The notes: generated by a model not told the origin, from the sequence alone. A stretch of DNA of 64,000 bases from Tenacibaculum lutimaris (GCF_003610735.1 NZ_RAQM01000006.1:270274-334273), one strand, 5' to 3'; shown: positions 52,268 through 61,941, numbered from the stretch's first letter. Numbers and translations: made by a program.

Positions 52268-52894
52268 ATGAATCTATCTAAAATTTTTGACAACAATAAA
52301 GAGTGGGTAAAAAACAAACTTTCTTCCGATAAAGACTACTTTAAAAAATTAAACGAAGGGCAAAACCCAGAATTATTATATATAGGTTGTTCCGATAGTA
52401 GAGTTTCTGCTGAAGACTTAATGGGACTAGATCCAGGTGATGTTTTTGTACACAGAAATATTGCTAATATGGTTCCTGCAATTGATTTAAATTCTGCTTC
52501 AGTAATTGAATATGCTGTGGAACATTTAAAAGTAAACCATATTGTGGTTTGCGGTCATTATTCTTGTGGTGGTGTAAAAGCTGCAATGCAATCTGCCGAT
52601 TTAGGGTTATTAAACCCATGGTTGCGTTATATCAGAGATGTGTACCGTTTACATAAAGATGAGTTGAATAAAATTAAAGATGATAATGAACGTTATGACC
52701 GTTTAGTTGATTTAAACGTACAAGAACAATGCGTTAACCTTATTAAAACTGCTGCTGTACAAAAAGCTTACAGAGATAGAGGTTTAAAAGTACATGGTTG
52801 GGTTTTTGATATTAAAACAGGTAACCTCATCGATTTAAACATCGATTTTGAACACATATTAGCAGATATTATGGAGATTTACCATTTAGACTAA
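52268..52894 (+). CDS. Beta-carbonic anhydrase 2
   Basis: Second, clearly diverged paralogue (208 aa). Zinc ligands: C41 (GCSDSRVS), H97 and C100 (GHYSCGGVKAAM); D43 is present. It differs from the first in the YIGCSDSR type of motif and in its longer second half, so the two belong to different branches rather than a recent duplication. Adjacent genes with the SulP transporter imply a bicarbonate-handling role. Confidence 0.94.
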   Translation: MNLSKIFDNNKEWVKNKLSSDKDYFKKLNEGQNPELLYIGCSDSRVSAEDLMGLDPGDVFVHRNIANMVPAIDLNSASVIEYAVEHLKVNHIVVCGHYSCGGVKAAMQSADLGLLNPWLRYIRDVYRLHKDELNKIKDDNERYDRLVDLNVQEQCVNLIKTAAVQKAYRDRGLKVHGWVFDIKTGNLIDLNIDFEHILADIMEIYHLD

Positions 52895-52934
52895 AAACAA
52901 AAACGGATGAAAAGTTTCATCCGTTTTTGTTTTT
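52893..52934. terminator. Bidirectional terminator between carbonic anhydrase 2 and cvpA
   Basis: Long arms 52893-52911 and 52916-52934 (AAAAACAAAAACGGATGAA and its complement) around a four-base loop. It overlaps the stop of the carbonic anhydrase gene and the stop of cvpA. Confidence 0.88.
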
Positions 52935-53463
52935 ATATACTGAGATCTAATTCTAAAGTGTTCTTTTCTTCTTCATTTTCATCATCCTTAATAATTGAAG
53001 GAAAAATGGTTGGTGCTATTTTTTTTACTGGTTTATATAATATAGACTCTTCTAAACTTTCTTGCTTTACAAACGGAATAGTATCATTCATCTTTCCGAA
53101 GAAAATAAATACCACACTTAAAATCAATCCTATTTTTAAAGCTCCAAAAACACCTCCAAGTATTTTATTTAAAATTCCAAGGGAAGCAAAATCAGCTATT
53201 TTCGTTAATATTTTCCCTAGTAGAGCTATTACAATAATTATCACTACAAAAGTTCCTGCAAATGCTGCTAAAGAAATGTACTTTTCGTCCCAAGTAACAC
53301 TATTTTTCAACCAATCTCCAATAAAATACGAAAAGTGAATTGCTCCATATACTCCAGCAACTAAGGCTACCAACGAAGCTATTTCAACAAATAATCCTTT
53401 CATTATACCTCTTACAAAACCGAAGAGTAACAAAGCTGTGATAATAATATCAAAAGTATTCAT
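52933..53463 (-). CDS. cvpA: CvpA-family membrane protein
   Basis: Four predicted helices in 176 residues, with the family start FDIIITALLLFGFVRGIMKG. The middle (SLGILNKILGGVFGALKIG) is the second half of the CvpA domain. The family is linked to colicin V production in E. coli and to envelope processes; function here is unknown. A promoter box TATATTTG lies upstream on the minus strand. Confidence 0.92.
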   Translation of the reverse strand: MNTFDIIITALLLFGFVRGIMKGLFVEIASLVALVAGVYGAIHFSYFIGDWLKNSVTWDEKYISLAAFAGTFVVIIIVIALLGKILTKIADFASLGILNKILGGVFGALKIGLILSVVFIFFGKMNDTIPFVKQESLEESILYKPVKKIAPTIFPSIIKDDENEEEKNTLELDLSI

Positions 53464-53487
53464 AAGTGTGAAAACAAATTACATGCT

Positions 53488-53495
53488 CAAATATA
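53488..53495 (-). promoter_or_regulatory. -7 promoter box of cvpA
   Basis: TATATTTG on the minus strand, 24 bases upstream of the cvpA ATG. It overlaps the divergent promoter region of the next gene. Confidence 0.5.
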
Positions 53496-53508
53496 CACAA
53501 CTCATTTG

Positions 53509-53516
53509 TATCTTTG
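53509..53516 (+). promoter_or_regulatory. -7 promoter box of the gene at 53537
   Basis: TATCTTTG on the plus strand, 20 bases upstream of the ATG at 53537. Confidence 0.5.
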
Positions 53517-53536
53517 CTTTTTTCTAAAAAACACAA

Positions 53537-53893
53537 ATGACTAAAGAAACCAACTTAAAAGAAAAATGGGACTTCGTGGTAACTCAATTATCACAACAAT
53601 TCGCTGATGGAGATGAATTAAATATAGATGGGATTATTTATTTAATTGGTGTTCAAGAACTCGGACAAGGTCATAGAAAGTTTAAAAAAGATGAAAAAGT
53701 TAATCTGATGCACATTGCAATTTGTAAGTTGTTAGAACCTTACGGGTACTATGAATTCGATTTTTTTGACAATGATGGTTGGCCTCACTATAAAACCTTA
53801 ACTGAGCTTCCAACGTTAAAACCTGGAGAACAGTCGGTTTTAATGAAAGAAGCTATTATTAATTATTTTGAAATAATTGACTTTTTTAATTAA
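53537..53893 (+). CDS. Conserved protein of unknown function (118 aa)
   Basis: Soluble protein with no signal peptide. It has GIIYLIGVQELGQGHRKFKKDEK in the middle (the central part looks conserved) and an acidic, aromatic C-terminus (YYEFDFFDNDGWPHYKTL). I do not recognise a characterised family. Its stop shares TTAA with the convergent SDR gene. Confidence 0.7.
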   Translation: MTKETNLKEKWDFVVTQLSQQFADGDELNIDGIIYLIGVQELGQGHRKFKKDEKVNLMHIAICKLLEPYGYYEFDFFDNDGWPHYKTLTELPTLKPGEQSVLMKEAIINYFEIIDFFN

Positions 53894-54684
53894 GTAACAC
53901 TTAATTTTCGAATCATTTTTGATAATATCCTTGGAAAGAAACGTTTGGTATAAACTCCTAATTTTTCTTTAACTCCGGCAATATATACCTCCTCTCGTTT
54001 GTTTCGAATAGCTTTAAGCATCTGTTTAGCAAACTCATCAGGATGAATACCGTTTTCCGTAGCTATATCCATGGTATTTTGTGGACTTCCATCACCAGTT
54101 AATGCATTTTTAGAAACATTCGTTGTTACAAAACCTGGACAAATTAAAGTAACAGTAATATTATCATTATGGTGTTCTGCTCGTAAACTATCAAAAAAAC
54201 CATGTAAAGCATGTTTAGTAGCAGCATAAGTAGAACGTAACGGAGTTCCAATTTTTCCTACTATGCTAGTAGTTACCACAAAATGTCCTGATTTATTTTC
54301 AATAAAATGAGGTAATAAAGCTTTTGTTAAAGCAACTGTTCCTAGATAATTAATATCCATTAATCTCTTGTCAACTGCTATAGAAGTATCTTTTACCAAT
54401 GAGCGTTGACTTATACCTCCGTTGTTTACTAAAACGTCAATTCTACCAAAAACTGAAATAGCTTCATCTACTTTAGTAACTAAATCATCATAAGCTTCTA
54501 AATCTAGAGCAAGAACAGCTATATTTTCAGGAAACTTACATTGTTTCTTAACTTCGTACAAAGCACTTTCATTTCTCGAAGAGATAATTAATTTTGCTCC
54601 TAGATTAGCTAATTCAATCGTTAAAGATTTCCCTATACCTGATGACGCACCAGTAATCCAAAATACTTGATCTTTAAATTTCAT
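53890..54684 (-). CDS. Short-chain dehydrogenase/reductase family oxidoreductase
   Basis: Rossmann-fold NAD(P)-dependent enzyme of 264 residues. The cofactor loop is TGASSGIGKS, the NNGG motif is VNNGG, and the catalytic YxxxK is YAATKHALHG, all in standard positions. The C-terminal segment is basic. The ATG at 54684 is chosen; the longer frame starts at an upstream TTG. Substrate is unknown. Confidence 0.92.
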   Translation of the reverse strand: MKFKDQVFWITGASSGIGKSLTIELANLGAKLIISSRNESALYEVKKQCKFPENIAVLALDLEAYDDLVTKVDEAISVFGRIDVLVNNGGISQRSLVKDTSIAVDKRLMDINYLGTVALTKALLPHFIENKSGHFVVTTSIVGKIGTPLRSTYAATKHALHGFFDSLRAEHHNDNITVTLICPGFVTTNVSKNALTGDGSPQNTMDIATENGIHPDEFAKQMLKAIRNKREEVYIAGVKEKLGVYTKRFFPRILSKMIRKLSVT

Positions 54685-54807
54685 GTTATCAAACAATTAA
54701 AAAAACATTTCTAAAATACATAAGAAAAAATAAATGTGGTATACTTCTTGGATAGAAGCTTGTAAATACCTAGTTTTAAAACCTTATTAGCAACCCTTTA
54801 AAATATT

Positions 54808-56196
54808 ATGATGAAAAAACTACTCGCTCTATTAATATTTACAACATCACTAGTTAATGCTCAATATACTATCAAAGGTACTATGACCCCTCCAGACAAA
54901 GGTGATTGGGTGATTTTATATAAGATAGAAGGCGCTAAACAAAACTTTGTTGCAAACACTACTATTCAACTAGATACTGTAATTATTAGTGGAGAAAAAC
55001 AAGTATTAGGTAAATTTAACTTTGAACTTCCTGGAACAGCTCCTACTGGTGCTTACAGAGCTACCTATAGAAATACAGGTGCTGGTTTTGTTGATTTTTT
55101 CTTTAACAAAGAAAATGTTGAATTTGTTTTTAATCCTAAATTTTCTGATCAATCAGCTGTAGTATTCACAAGTTCTAGAGAAAATAAATTGTATAGTGAA
55201 TACCTACAAGCATACAATGCAGTGCAAAAAAAGATAGATTCTTTTCAAGCTTCTTATATAGAAACTGAAGATAAAGATGCAAAAAAAGCCTACAAGAAAG
55301 AAGTAAAAGAGCTTGAAGACGTACAAAAAACGTATGAGAATAAATCTGAAGGAATGTTAGTAAATAGCTTTATAAAAGCATCTCGTCGATACAACTCATA
55401 CAACCCTCACGACAACCTAAAAGATTATTTATCTGCTACTAGTGAAAACTTTTTTGAATATATTGATTTTAAAAGTGAAGACTTATTCAACTCTTCATTC
55501 TTAATTGATAAAATCAGTGATTATGTATTTTATTTAAACTATTCTGAAGATAAAGAAGTACAACAAGAATTAATTAAAGAATCTATCAAAAATGTTATGA
55601 AGAAAATTTCTTCTGACAAATTAGAAAAGGCTGTTACTTACTACTTAATCAGTGCACTTACCGATAAAAGAAATGGTCCTGCTGTAGATTGGATGTTTGA
55701 AGAATATTTTGACAAATTACCTAGTAAAGACCAAGATGTTGAATTTAAAAAAGAAAAGTTAGATGTCTTACTTGCAACTATAGATAGAATTGCTCCTGAT
55801 TTTTCTTGGGAAGAAAACGGACAAGAATTAAAATTATCTACCTTAAACGATGGTGACAAGTACTTGTTAGTATTCTGGAGTACCGGTTGCCCTCACTGTA
55901 TAAAAGAAATACCGGAATTATATAAGTTCATGCAAACTCATAAAGAAATTTCTGTAATTTCTTTTGGTATAGAAAACGACACTACTGAATGGACAGAGTT
56001 TGTTAAAGATTTACCAGAATGGCATAATGCAGTAGGAACTCATCCTGAGTACAAATTTGATAATGAAACAGTAAAGAAATATAACTTACTAGGCACACCT
56101 TCTTATTTCATATTAGACAAGAGCAAAAAAATTATTGCAATGCCTGATCATGTTGAAGATGTAGAAAAATATTTTAATGGAGGGAAAAGCAATTAA
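54808..56196 (+). CDS. Exported TlpA-like thioredoxin protein with N-terminal DUF4369-type domain (462 aa)
   Basis: Signal peptide ends SLVNAQ. The N-terminal domain begins YTIKGTMTPPDKGDWVILYK and has beta-strand-rich sequence of the DUF4369 type. A charged helical stretch (about 135-200) follows. The C-terminal 140 residues are a TlpA-like thioredoxin domain with CPHC (FWSTGCPHCIKEIPELYKF). Periplasmic or surface thiol oxidoreductase; substrate unknown. A long bidirectional terminator follows. Confidence 0.88.
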   Translation: MMKKLLALLIFTTSLVNAQYTIKGTMTPPDKGDWVILYKIEGAKQNFVANTTIQLDTVIISGEKQVLGKFNFELPGTAPTGAYRATYRNTGAGFVDFFFNKENVEFVFNPKFSDQSAVVFTSSRENKLYSEYLQAYNAVQKKIDSFQASYIETEDKDAKKAYKKEVKELEDVQKTYENKSEGMLVNSFIKASRRYNSYNPHDNLKDYLSATSENFFEYIDFKSEDLFNSSFLIDKISDYVFYLNYSEDKEVQQELIKESIKNVMKKISSDKLEKAVTYYLISALTDKRNGPAVDWMFEEYFDKLPSKDQDVEFKKEKLDVLLATIDRIAPDFSWEENGQELKLSTLNDGDKYLLVFWSTGCPHCIKEIPELYKFMQTHKEISVISFGIENDTTEWTEFVKDLPEWHNAVGTHPEYKFDNETVKKYNLLGTPSYFILDKSKKIIAMPDHVEDVEKYFNGGKSN

Positions 56197-56207
56197 TCCC
56201 CTCAATT

Positions 56208-56256
56208 AAACCATAAAAAAAGCTCAACAAAATTTGTTGAGCTTTTTTTATGGTTT
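56208..56256. terminator. Long bidirectional terminator
   Basis: Palindrome of about 49 bases centred near 56232, with arms 56208-56230 and 56234-56256 (core AAGCTCAAC / GTTGAGCTT). It separates the TlpA-like gene from convergent yraN, and the distal end overlaps the yraN stop. Confidence 0.88.
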
Positions 56257-56614
56257 AAAAATATAGAAACGCATCTTTAATATGCGCTATTTTAAACACT
56301 CCTTTTTCTTTTAAAACAGCTATAATATCAAATTGTACTTCAACATCTAAATCTCGTTCATTTACATAATTATCAATAGCGCTTACTAGTAATTTTATTT
56401 TCTTCGGATTCACAAAATCCTCAGGATTTCCAAAATCTATAGACGACCTTGTCTTTACTTCAACAGCTATTAACAAGTCACTTTTTTTAGCGATAATATC
56501 TACTTCCGCTTTTTGAAAACGATAATTTTTTTCAACAATTTCATATCCGTTTTTTAATAGGTAATCTACTGCTAATTGCTCTCCTTTCTTACCAAGCTCA
56601 TTGTGTTGTGCCAT
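56255..56614 (-). CDS. yraN: YraN-family endonuclease-fold protein
   Basis: UPF0102 family of the restriction-endonuclease fold, 119 residues. Core motifs: HNELGKKGEQLAVDYLLKNG (start), EVDIIAKKSDLLIAVEVKTR with E and K of the PD-(D/E)XK type, and FGNPEDFVNPKK. Members are thought to be nucleases in DNA processing but are poorly characterised. It is divergent from the DUF2892 gene. Confidence 0.95.
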   Translation of the reverse strand: MAQHNELGKKGEQLAVDYLLKNGYEIVEKNYRFQKAEVDIIAKKSDLLIAVEVKTRSSIDFGNPEDFVNPKKIKLLVSAIDNYVNERDLDVEVQFDIIAVLKEKGVFKIAHIKDAFLYF

Positions 56615-56631
56615 ATAAAAACTTATATTTG
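56601..56631 (+). promoter_or_regulatory. Promoter of the DUF2892 gene
   Basis: TTG at 56601-56603, a 20-base spacer, and TATATTTG at 56624-56631. The -7 box lies 22 bases upstream of the ATG at 56654 and overlaps the yraN start region. Confidence 0.5.
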
Positions 56632-56653
56632 AATAACCTTAAAACAATTTACC

Positions 56654-56860
56654 ATGAAAAAAAATATGGGAAACACCGACAAAGCTATTAGAACTCTAAT
56701 TGCTTTAATTATTGCGGCACTTTCTTACTTTGAGATTATCTCAGGAATTTTAGGTAATGCCTTACTCATACTAGCTATTATTTTACTAATTACTAGTTTT
56801 ATTAATTTTTGTCCATTATATCGTTTATTTGGTATAAATACTCGAAAAGACAAAAATTAA
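56654..56860 (+). CDS. DUF2892-family two-helix membrane protein (68 aa)
   Basis: It begins MKKNMGNTDKAIRTLIALII, the family start (Asn and Asp before the first helix). Two hydrophobic helices follow, and the second ends in FINFCPLYRLFGINT, the conserved C-P-L-Y segment. This is the YgaP-type domain without rhodanese. Function unknown; a role in small-molecule or thiol transport is possible. Confidence 0.88.
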   Translation: MKKNMGNTDKAIRTLIALIIAALSYFEIISGILGNALLILAIILLITSFINFCPLYRLFGINTRKDKN

Positions 56861-56861
56861 A

Positions 56862-57845
56862 TTACTTAAATAGTACTGTAGAAGTTTCTTTTTGAATATT
56901 TAAAGAAACTTCTCTTCCTAAAATCAAAGCTCTGTTATCTGGCTCATGTCCTGCTGGAAAGTTAAAAAGAACAGGAATATCTTTTGGAACAACCTCTAAA
57001 ATCAACTGTTCTATTGAACTTCCCCATGGAGTTGTGTTTCTTTTTATCTTAGTCATATCACCTACAATAATAGCCTTAACTTTTGTAAAGTAACCTGCGC
57101 GCTTTAAACTCTGTAACATTCGGTCAATCGAATATTTGTATTCCCCTATTTCTTCAATAAATAAAATTTTACCATCCGTAGAAATTTGACTATCAGACCC
57201 CAACATTGAAGCTAAAATAGCAATGTTACCTCCTACCAATTCTCCCGAAACATTCCCTACTCTATTCTTGTTTGAAGAGGGAATTGAATATCCTAGCTCC
57301 TCACCAAACAAAGCTTTTTTAAAAGTAGCAATGGTTTGTACAAGCTCTTCTGGTTTTTCTTCCATACTTGTACCCATCATAGCATGTAACGTTTCTATTC
57401 CTAAATTATGAATATGATTATGAAATGCTGTAACATCAGAATAACCAACAATCCATTTAGGATGCTGTTTAAACTTCGTAAAATCTAATTTATCAATAAT
57501 CCTAACTGAACCATATCCACCACGAGCACTCCAAATTGCTTTAATATTCGGATTATCTAATGCATCTTGAAAATCTTGACAACGTTCCTCATCAGTACCC
57601 GCAAAATGATCATTTTGATTAAACATATGTTTACCATAAACCACTTCTAACCCCCAACTTTCTGCTAACTTTTTTGCTTTATCAATTGTTTGTTTACGGT
57701 TTTTTAAAATTCCAGCAGGAGCTACAATAGCTATTGTATCTCCTTTTTGTAAATAAGGCGGTGTTATTAATTTCATAGTTTTATTTTGCGTATAAACCGA
57801 TGTAATTATCAATAAAAAAAATAAAGTGAAAATTCTTTTTTCCAT
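56862..57845 (-). CDS. LD-carboxypeptidase (peptidase S66) with a signal peptide
   Basis: Serine peptidase that trims the tetrapeptide tail of muropeptides. Nucleophile region GYSDVTAFHN, Glu region FIEEIGEYKYSIDRML, and His region GHEPDNRALI are all present. An unusual trait is the N-terminal hydrophobic segment (MEKRIFTLFFLLIITSVYTQ), as LdcA in E. coli is cytoplasmic. The 327-residue form begins at ATG 57845; an internal ATG at 57776 (MKLITPPYLQKGD) would give a cytoplasmic form. Which is made is unresolved. Confidence 0.9.
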   Translation of the reverse strand: MEKRIFTLFFLLIITSVYTQNKTMKLITPPYLQKGDTIAIVAPAGILKNRKQTIDKAKKLAESWGLEVVYGKHMFNQNDHFAGTDEERCQDFQDALDNPNIKAIWSARGGYGSVRIIDKLDFTKFKQHPKWIVGYSDVTAFHNHIHNLGIETLHAMMGTSMEEKPEELVQTIATFKKALFGEELGYSIPSSNKNRVGNVSGELVGGNIAILASMLGSDSQISTDGKILFIEEIGEYKYSIDRMLQSLKRAGYFTKVKAIIVGDMTKIKRNTTPWGSSIEQLILEVVPKDIPVLFNFPAGHEPDNRALILGREVSLNIQKETSTVLFK

Positions 57846-57885
57846 AAACAAGTCTCTTTCTCGATTCTAAAAGTTTAAAATCCAT

Positions 57886-57893
57886 CAAATGTA
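57886..57893 (-). promoter_or_regulatory. -7 promoter box of the S66 peptidase
   Basis: TACATTTG on the minus strand, 40 bases upstream of the ATG at 57845. Confidence 0.5.
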
Positions 57894-57928
57894 CCTAATT
57901 TATAACAGTATAAAAAATTGCTTTTTCG

Positions 57929-57936
57929 TACTTTTG
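57929..57936 (+). promoter_or_regulatory. -7 promoter box of metG
   Basis: TACTTTTG on the plus strand, 23 bases upstream of the metG ATG. Confidence 0.6.
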
Positions 57937-57959
57937 CGCTTTAATTTTAGTCAAAAAAC

Positions 57960-60014
57960 ATGAGTACACCAAAAAGATATACAATTACAGCTGCATTGCC
58001 TTATACAAATGGTCCAATTCACATCGGTCACTTAGCAGGGGTTTATGTTCCTGGAGATATTTATGCTCGTTATTTACGTCAAAGAGGTAAAGACGTAGCC
58101 TATATTTGTGGTTCAGATGAACACGGAGTTGCCATACCAATGCGTGCTAAAAAAGAAGGTGTTACTCCGCAAGCTATTATTGATAAATACAACGGGATTA
58201 TCAAAAAATCGTTTGAAGATTTCGGAATTTCTTTTGATAATTATTCGCGTACCTCAGCAGAAATTCATCACAAAACTGCTTCTGATTTCTTTACCAAATT
58301 ATACAACGATGGTGAATTTATTGAAGAAGTTACACAACAATTATACGATGAAGAAGCGAATCAATTTTTAGCAGATCGTTTTGTTATTGGTACTTGTCCA
58401 AAATGTGGAAATGAAGAAAGTTATGGTGATCAGTGCGAAAAATGTGGAACAAGCCATAATGCTACTGATTTAATCAATCCTAAATCGGCAATTACTGGAA
58501 ATGTGCCTACCTTAAAAGAAACCAAACACTGGTTTTTACCACTGGACAAGCACGAAGCTTTTTTACGCGAATGGATTTTAGAAGGCCATAAAAACGATTG
58601 GAAACCTAACGTATTAGGACAAGTAAAATCGTGGATTGATGATGGATTACGCCCTCGTGCCGTAACCCGTGATTTAGATTGGGGAATTCCTGTTCCTGTT
58701 GAAGGCGCAGAAGGCAAAGTATTATACGTTTGGTTTGATGCACCTATCGGATATATTTCTTCTACTAAAGAATGGGCAGAACGTGAAGGAAAAAATTGGG
58801 AAGATTACTGGAAAAGAGATGATACTAAATTAGTACACTTTATTGGTAAAGATAATATCGTGTTTCACTGTATCATTTTCCCTGCAATGTTAAAGGCGCA
58901 TGGCGATTTTATTTTACCAGATAATGTACCAGCAAATGAGTTTTTAAATTTAGAAGGAAATAAGTTATCTACTTCTAAAAACTGGGCGGTTTGGTTACAT
59001 GAATATTTAGAAGATTTCCCTAATCAACAAGATGTATTACGTTATACTTTAACAGCCAATGCACCTGAAAATAAAGACAACGATTTTACTTGGAAAGATT
59101 TTCAAGCAAAAAATAATAATGAATTAGTAGCTATTTTTGGAAACTTTATCAATCGTGTTGTAGTATTAACAAACAAATACTATAACGGTGTTGTTCCTAC
59201 ACCAAATGATTTTAGTGAAGTTGATGAAGAAACTTTAGAACAACTAAAACAATTCCCAGATGTTATTGCAAAATCAATCGAGCGTTATCGTTTTAGAGAA
59301 GCCTCTCAAGAAATGATGAATTTAGCACGTTTGGGTAATAAGTATTTAGCAGATGAGGAGCCTTGGAAAGTTATTAAAGAAGATGAAGAACGTACAAAAA
59401 CGATTATGTATGTAGCCTTACAAATTGCTGCTGGTTTAGCAGTATTATCAGAACCGTTTTTACCTTTCACCTCAACAAAGTTAAAATCAATTTTAAATAT
59501 CGATGACAATCTTACTTGGAATGACATCGCTGAAAAAGACGTTTTATTAGCAGAAAACCATCAAGTAAATAAAGCTGAATTATTGTTTTCTAAAATTGAA
59601 GACGCTACTATCCAAGCACAATTAGATAAATTAGAAGCTACTAAAAAAGCCAATGAAGCTGCAAACAAAGTAGCAGAACCTCAAAAAGACACTATTGAGT
59701 TTGATGATTTTACTAAAATGGACATGCGCGTTGGAACCATTTTAGAAGCAGAAAAAGTAGCGAAAGCTAAAAAATTATTAAAGCTAAAAGTTGATGTAGG
59801 TATTGATGTTCGTACCATAGTTTCTGGTATTGCTGAAAGCTTTAAACCGGAAGATATCGTCGGACAACAAGTAACTGTTTTATGTAACTTAGCACCAAGA
59901 AAAATTCGTGGTGTAGAAAGCCAAGGTATGATTTTAATGACCGATACTCCTGATGGTAAATTAGCCTTTGTACAACCTTCAGAAAAAGTAAATAACGGAG
60001 AGTTTATTGCTTAA
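57960..60014 (+). CDS. metG: Methionine-tRNA ligase with C-terminal tRNA-binding domain
   Basis: Class I synthetase of 684 residues. The HIGH motif is in PIHIGHLAG, and the KMSKS site is the KLSTS form ([13 protein letters not shown]). A two-knuckle zinc site is present: [18 protein letters not shown]. The C-terminal 110 residues form an EMAP/Trbp111-like tRNA-binding domain ([19 protein letters not shown]). Usual length for dimeric MetRS. A terminator follows. Confidence 0.97.
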   Translation: MSTPKRYTITAALPYTNGPIHIGHLAGVYVPGDIYARYLRQRGKDVAYICGSDEHGVAIPMRAKKEGVTPQAIIDKYNGIIKKSFEDFGISFDNYSRTSAEIHHKTASDFFTKLYNDGEFIEEVTQQLYDEEANQFLADRFVIGTCPKCGNEESYGDQCEKCGTSHNATDLINPKSAITGNVPTLKETKHWFLPLDKHEAFLREWILEGHKNDWKPNVLGQVKSWIDDGLRPRAVTRDLDWGIPVPVEGAEGKVLYVWFDAPIGYISSTKEWAEREGKNWEDYWKRDDTKLVHFIGKDNIVFHCIIFPAMLKAHGDFILPDNVPANEFLNLEGNKLSTSKNWAVWLHEYLEDFPNQQDVLRYTLTANAPENKDNDFTWKDFQAKNNNELVAIFGNFINRVVVLTNKYYNGVVPTPNDFSEVDEETLEQLKQFPDVIAKSIERYRFREASQEMMNLARLGNKYLADEEPWKVIKEDEERTKTIMYVALQIAAGLAVLSEPFLPFTSTKLKSILNIDDNLTWNDIAEKDVLLAENHQVNKAELLFSKIEDATIQAQLDKLEATKKANEAANKVAEPQKDTIEFDDFTKMDMRVGTILEAEKVAKAKKLLKLKVDVGIDVRTIVSGIAESFKPEDIVGQQVTVLCNLAPRKIRGVESQGMILMTDTPDGKLAFVQPSEKVNNGEFIA

Positions 60015-60031
60015 AATATATTTACAAGATA

Positions 60032-60060
60032 AAAAAACCTCGCAGTTAGCGAGGTTTTTT
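60032..60060. terminator. Terminator after metG
   Basis: 12-bp arms 60032-60043 and 60049-60060 (AAAAAACCTCGC / GCGAGGTTTTTT) around a five-base loop. It ends near the convergent oxygenase stop. Confidence 0.9.
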
Positions 60061-60063
60061 GTT

Positions 60064-60684
60064 TTACACATTCTTTAACCAGCCTACGATACTTAAGCGA
60101 GGTCTTGTCAACGCTACTTTTACCTCATGCTCGGTTACATCACTCTTAAAAAAAGCAACCCTTCCTCCAATTGGTAAAATAGTTTCTGTCTTTTCTTTAG
60201 TATACAGTACTAACTCTCCTCCATCATCAGTATTCCATTCGTCATTTAAATATAGTACGAACGAAAATAATCTTCCATTATCGGTTTGAAATTGATCTAT
60301 ATGACGTTTGTAAAAACTACCTATATCATAATACGCATAATGAAACTCAAAAGCATTAATACTCGTATAACACGTTTTGTTTAAATAATTGGAAAACTCA
60401 TTCATTTTTTGGATAAACATTTTCTCCAAATCATCTTCAGTTTTTTCGTTTATCCAACAAATAACATCTCGTCTTATTTCTTTATCTTTTGTATAGTCGG
60501 AATCTTTTCCAATACCCGCTCTATACATGGTTCCTTCTTTATAATGTTGCATTAAATTATTCCGAAGTCCTGCTATCAAATCAGCAGAAAAAAAATCATC
60601 ACAAACTCCAAACTCGTTGGAAATTAAGCCAGTAATCAATCGCTCATACTGTTGCTTATGCAATTCATTTACAGTTGTTTGCAT
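60064..60684 (-). CDS. 2-oxoglutarate/Fe(II)-dependent oxygenase
   Basis: Single-domain double-stranded beta-helix enzyme of 206 residues. The Fe(II) motif HxD is in KRHIDQFQTDN, the distal histidine is in TEHEV, and the 2-oxoglutarate arginine is in RPRLSIVGW. It resembles the SM-20/prolyl hydroxylase-like branch. Substrate unknown. The ATG at 60684 is used; the longer frame begins at TTG one codon before. Confidence 0.9.
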   Translation of the reverse strand: MQTTVNELHKQQYERLITGLISNEFGVCDDFFSADLIAGLRNNLMQHYKEGTMYRAGIGKDSDYTKDKEIRRDVICWINEKTEDDLEKMFIQKMNEFSNYLNKTCYTSINAFEFHYAYYDIGSFYKRHIDQFQTDNGRLFSFVLYLNDEWNTDDGGELVLYTKEKTETILPIGGRVAFFKSDVTEHEVKVALTRPRLSIVGWLKNV

Positions 60685-60837
60685 CAATAAATTTACAATT
60701 AGACTAACCGCGAAAGATAGTCTAAAAACATATAGATTGTATACCCCCGAATAAAAATTTATATTTGTTTTATTTTATGAATTTACTATCCTTAATAGGT
60801 TCACATACCACCCCAAAAAAAATTTGAAGTATGTGTT

Positions 60838-61941
60838 TTAATTATTACTCACTACATCTTTTATTTCTGATAGAAACATTTTATCACTTGATTTACCTAA
60901 TCGAATAATAATTAAGTCTTCATTAGGTACTATATAAACAATTTGTCCTAAAATACCCAAAGCATAATAATCATCTGAACATTCATAACTATACCATTGG
61001 TATTGATAACAATCATTAGTCTTATTTGCCTTTGTTAACTTTTCCACCCATTTATCTGAAACAATCTGCTTACCATTAAATTTACCTTTATTTAAAACCA
61101 AACGAGCTAATTTTGCCAAATCAATAGCAGTAGTATTTAAACAACAAAATGCCTTTGTATTTTTACGCACCATATCATCTAAACTCCAAGTAGCATTGTT
61201 TTCCATTTGTAATGGTTTCCATAATTTTTCTTCTAAGTATTTTCCTAATTGTTTACCACTAGCACGTTCAATTGCTATCCCTAAAAGTGTAGTACATACA
61301 CTTTGGTAATCATGAAAAGTTCCTGGTTCATGAATAAATTCTAATTTTGAAATTTGTTTTATCTGGTTTTTACCATAATATAGTTTGCTTACTTCATCAA
61401 ACGGATTACTATAAGTTTCACTAAACTTTAACCCTGAACGCATATTTAATAAATGCTCTATAGTTAATTTATCAAATGTCTTATTTGCCTTTGAAAGCTC
61501 AGGAATGTATTTAGTTATAGGGTTGTTCACGCTTTCAATTATTTGCTCGTCTATAGCAATCCCCATTAGTAGAGAAGTTACTGATTTTGATACCGAAAAA
61601 ATATTAGAAATAGAATCACGCTTATATCCTTCATAATATTTTTCATAAAGAATAGAATCATTTTTTATAACCATAAAAGCGGTTGTTTCTGTTTCTTTAT
61701 CCAAGTAATCATCTATAACGTAGTCTTTTCCTTTTTCTGTAAAACTGATATTAGTTATTCTTTTTGCTAATTCAGAGTTTGTTCCATCTTTAAAATAAAA
61801 TGTTTCATTTCCTTTATTGACTTCTGTGTACGGAAAAATTTTATGGTCGTCAATGTCTGCCTTATAATATCTAATCATTCTACCTATATGGCAAGATTGT
61901 AAACACATAACTGTTAAAAGAAGTACTATTTTTTTCATCAT
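60838..61941 (-). CDS. Serine hydrolase (beta-lactamase/class C fold) lipoprotein
   Basis: Lipoprotein with lipobox LQSC, so lipid-anchored. The catalytic SxxK is FSVSKSVTSLL, and the second-motif region is FHDYQSVCTTLLG, where Y-Q-S replaces the usual Y-x-N. The fold suggests an esterase, DD-peptidase or related activity rather than an antibiotic-degrading enzyme. The start at 61941 (MMKKIVLLLTVMCLQSC) is set by the signal peptide. It is next to a membrane LytTR regulator. Confidence 0.88.
   Translation of the reverse strand: MMKKIVLLLTVMCLQSCHIGRMIRYYKADIDDHKIFPYTEVNKGNETFYFKDGTNSELAKRITNISFTEKGKDYVIDDYLDKETETTAFMVIKNDSILYEKYYEGYKRDSISNIFSVSKSVTSLLMGIAIDEQIIESVNNPITKYIPELSKANKTFDKLTIEHLLNMRSGLKFSETYSNPFDEVSKLYYGKNQIKQISKLEFIHEPGTFHDYQSVCTTLLGIAIERASGKQLGKYLEEKLWKPLQMENNATWSLDDMVRKNTKAFCCLNTTAIDLAKLARLVLNKGKFNGKQIVSDKWVEKLTKANKTNDCYQYQWYSYECSDDYYALGILGQIVYIVPNEDLIIIRLGKSSDKMFLSEIKDVVSNN

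Noticed and set aside
60803..60837. CACATAC / GTATGTG inverted repeat before the serine hydrolase gene's 3' end
   Set aside because: The seven-base arms enclose a long loop and there is no T-run on the minus strand, so it is not accepted as a terminator.
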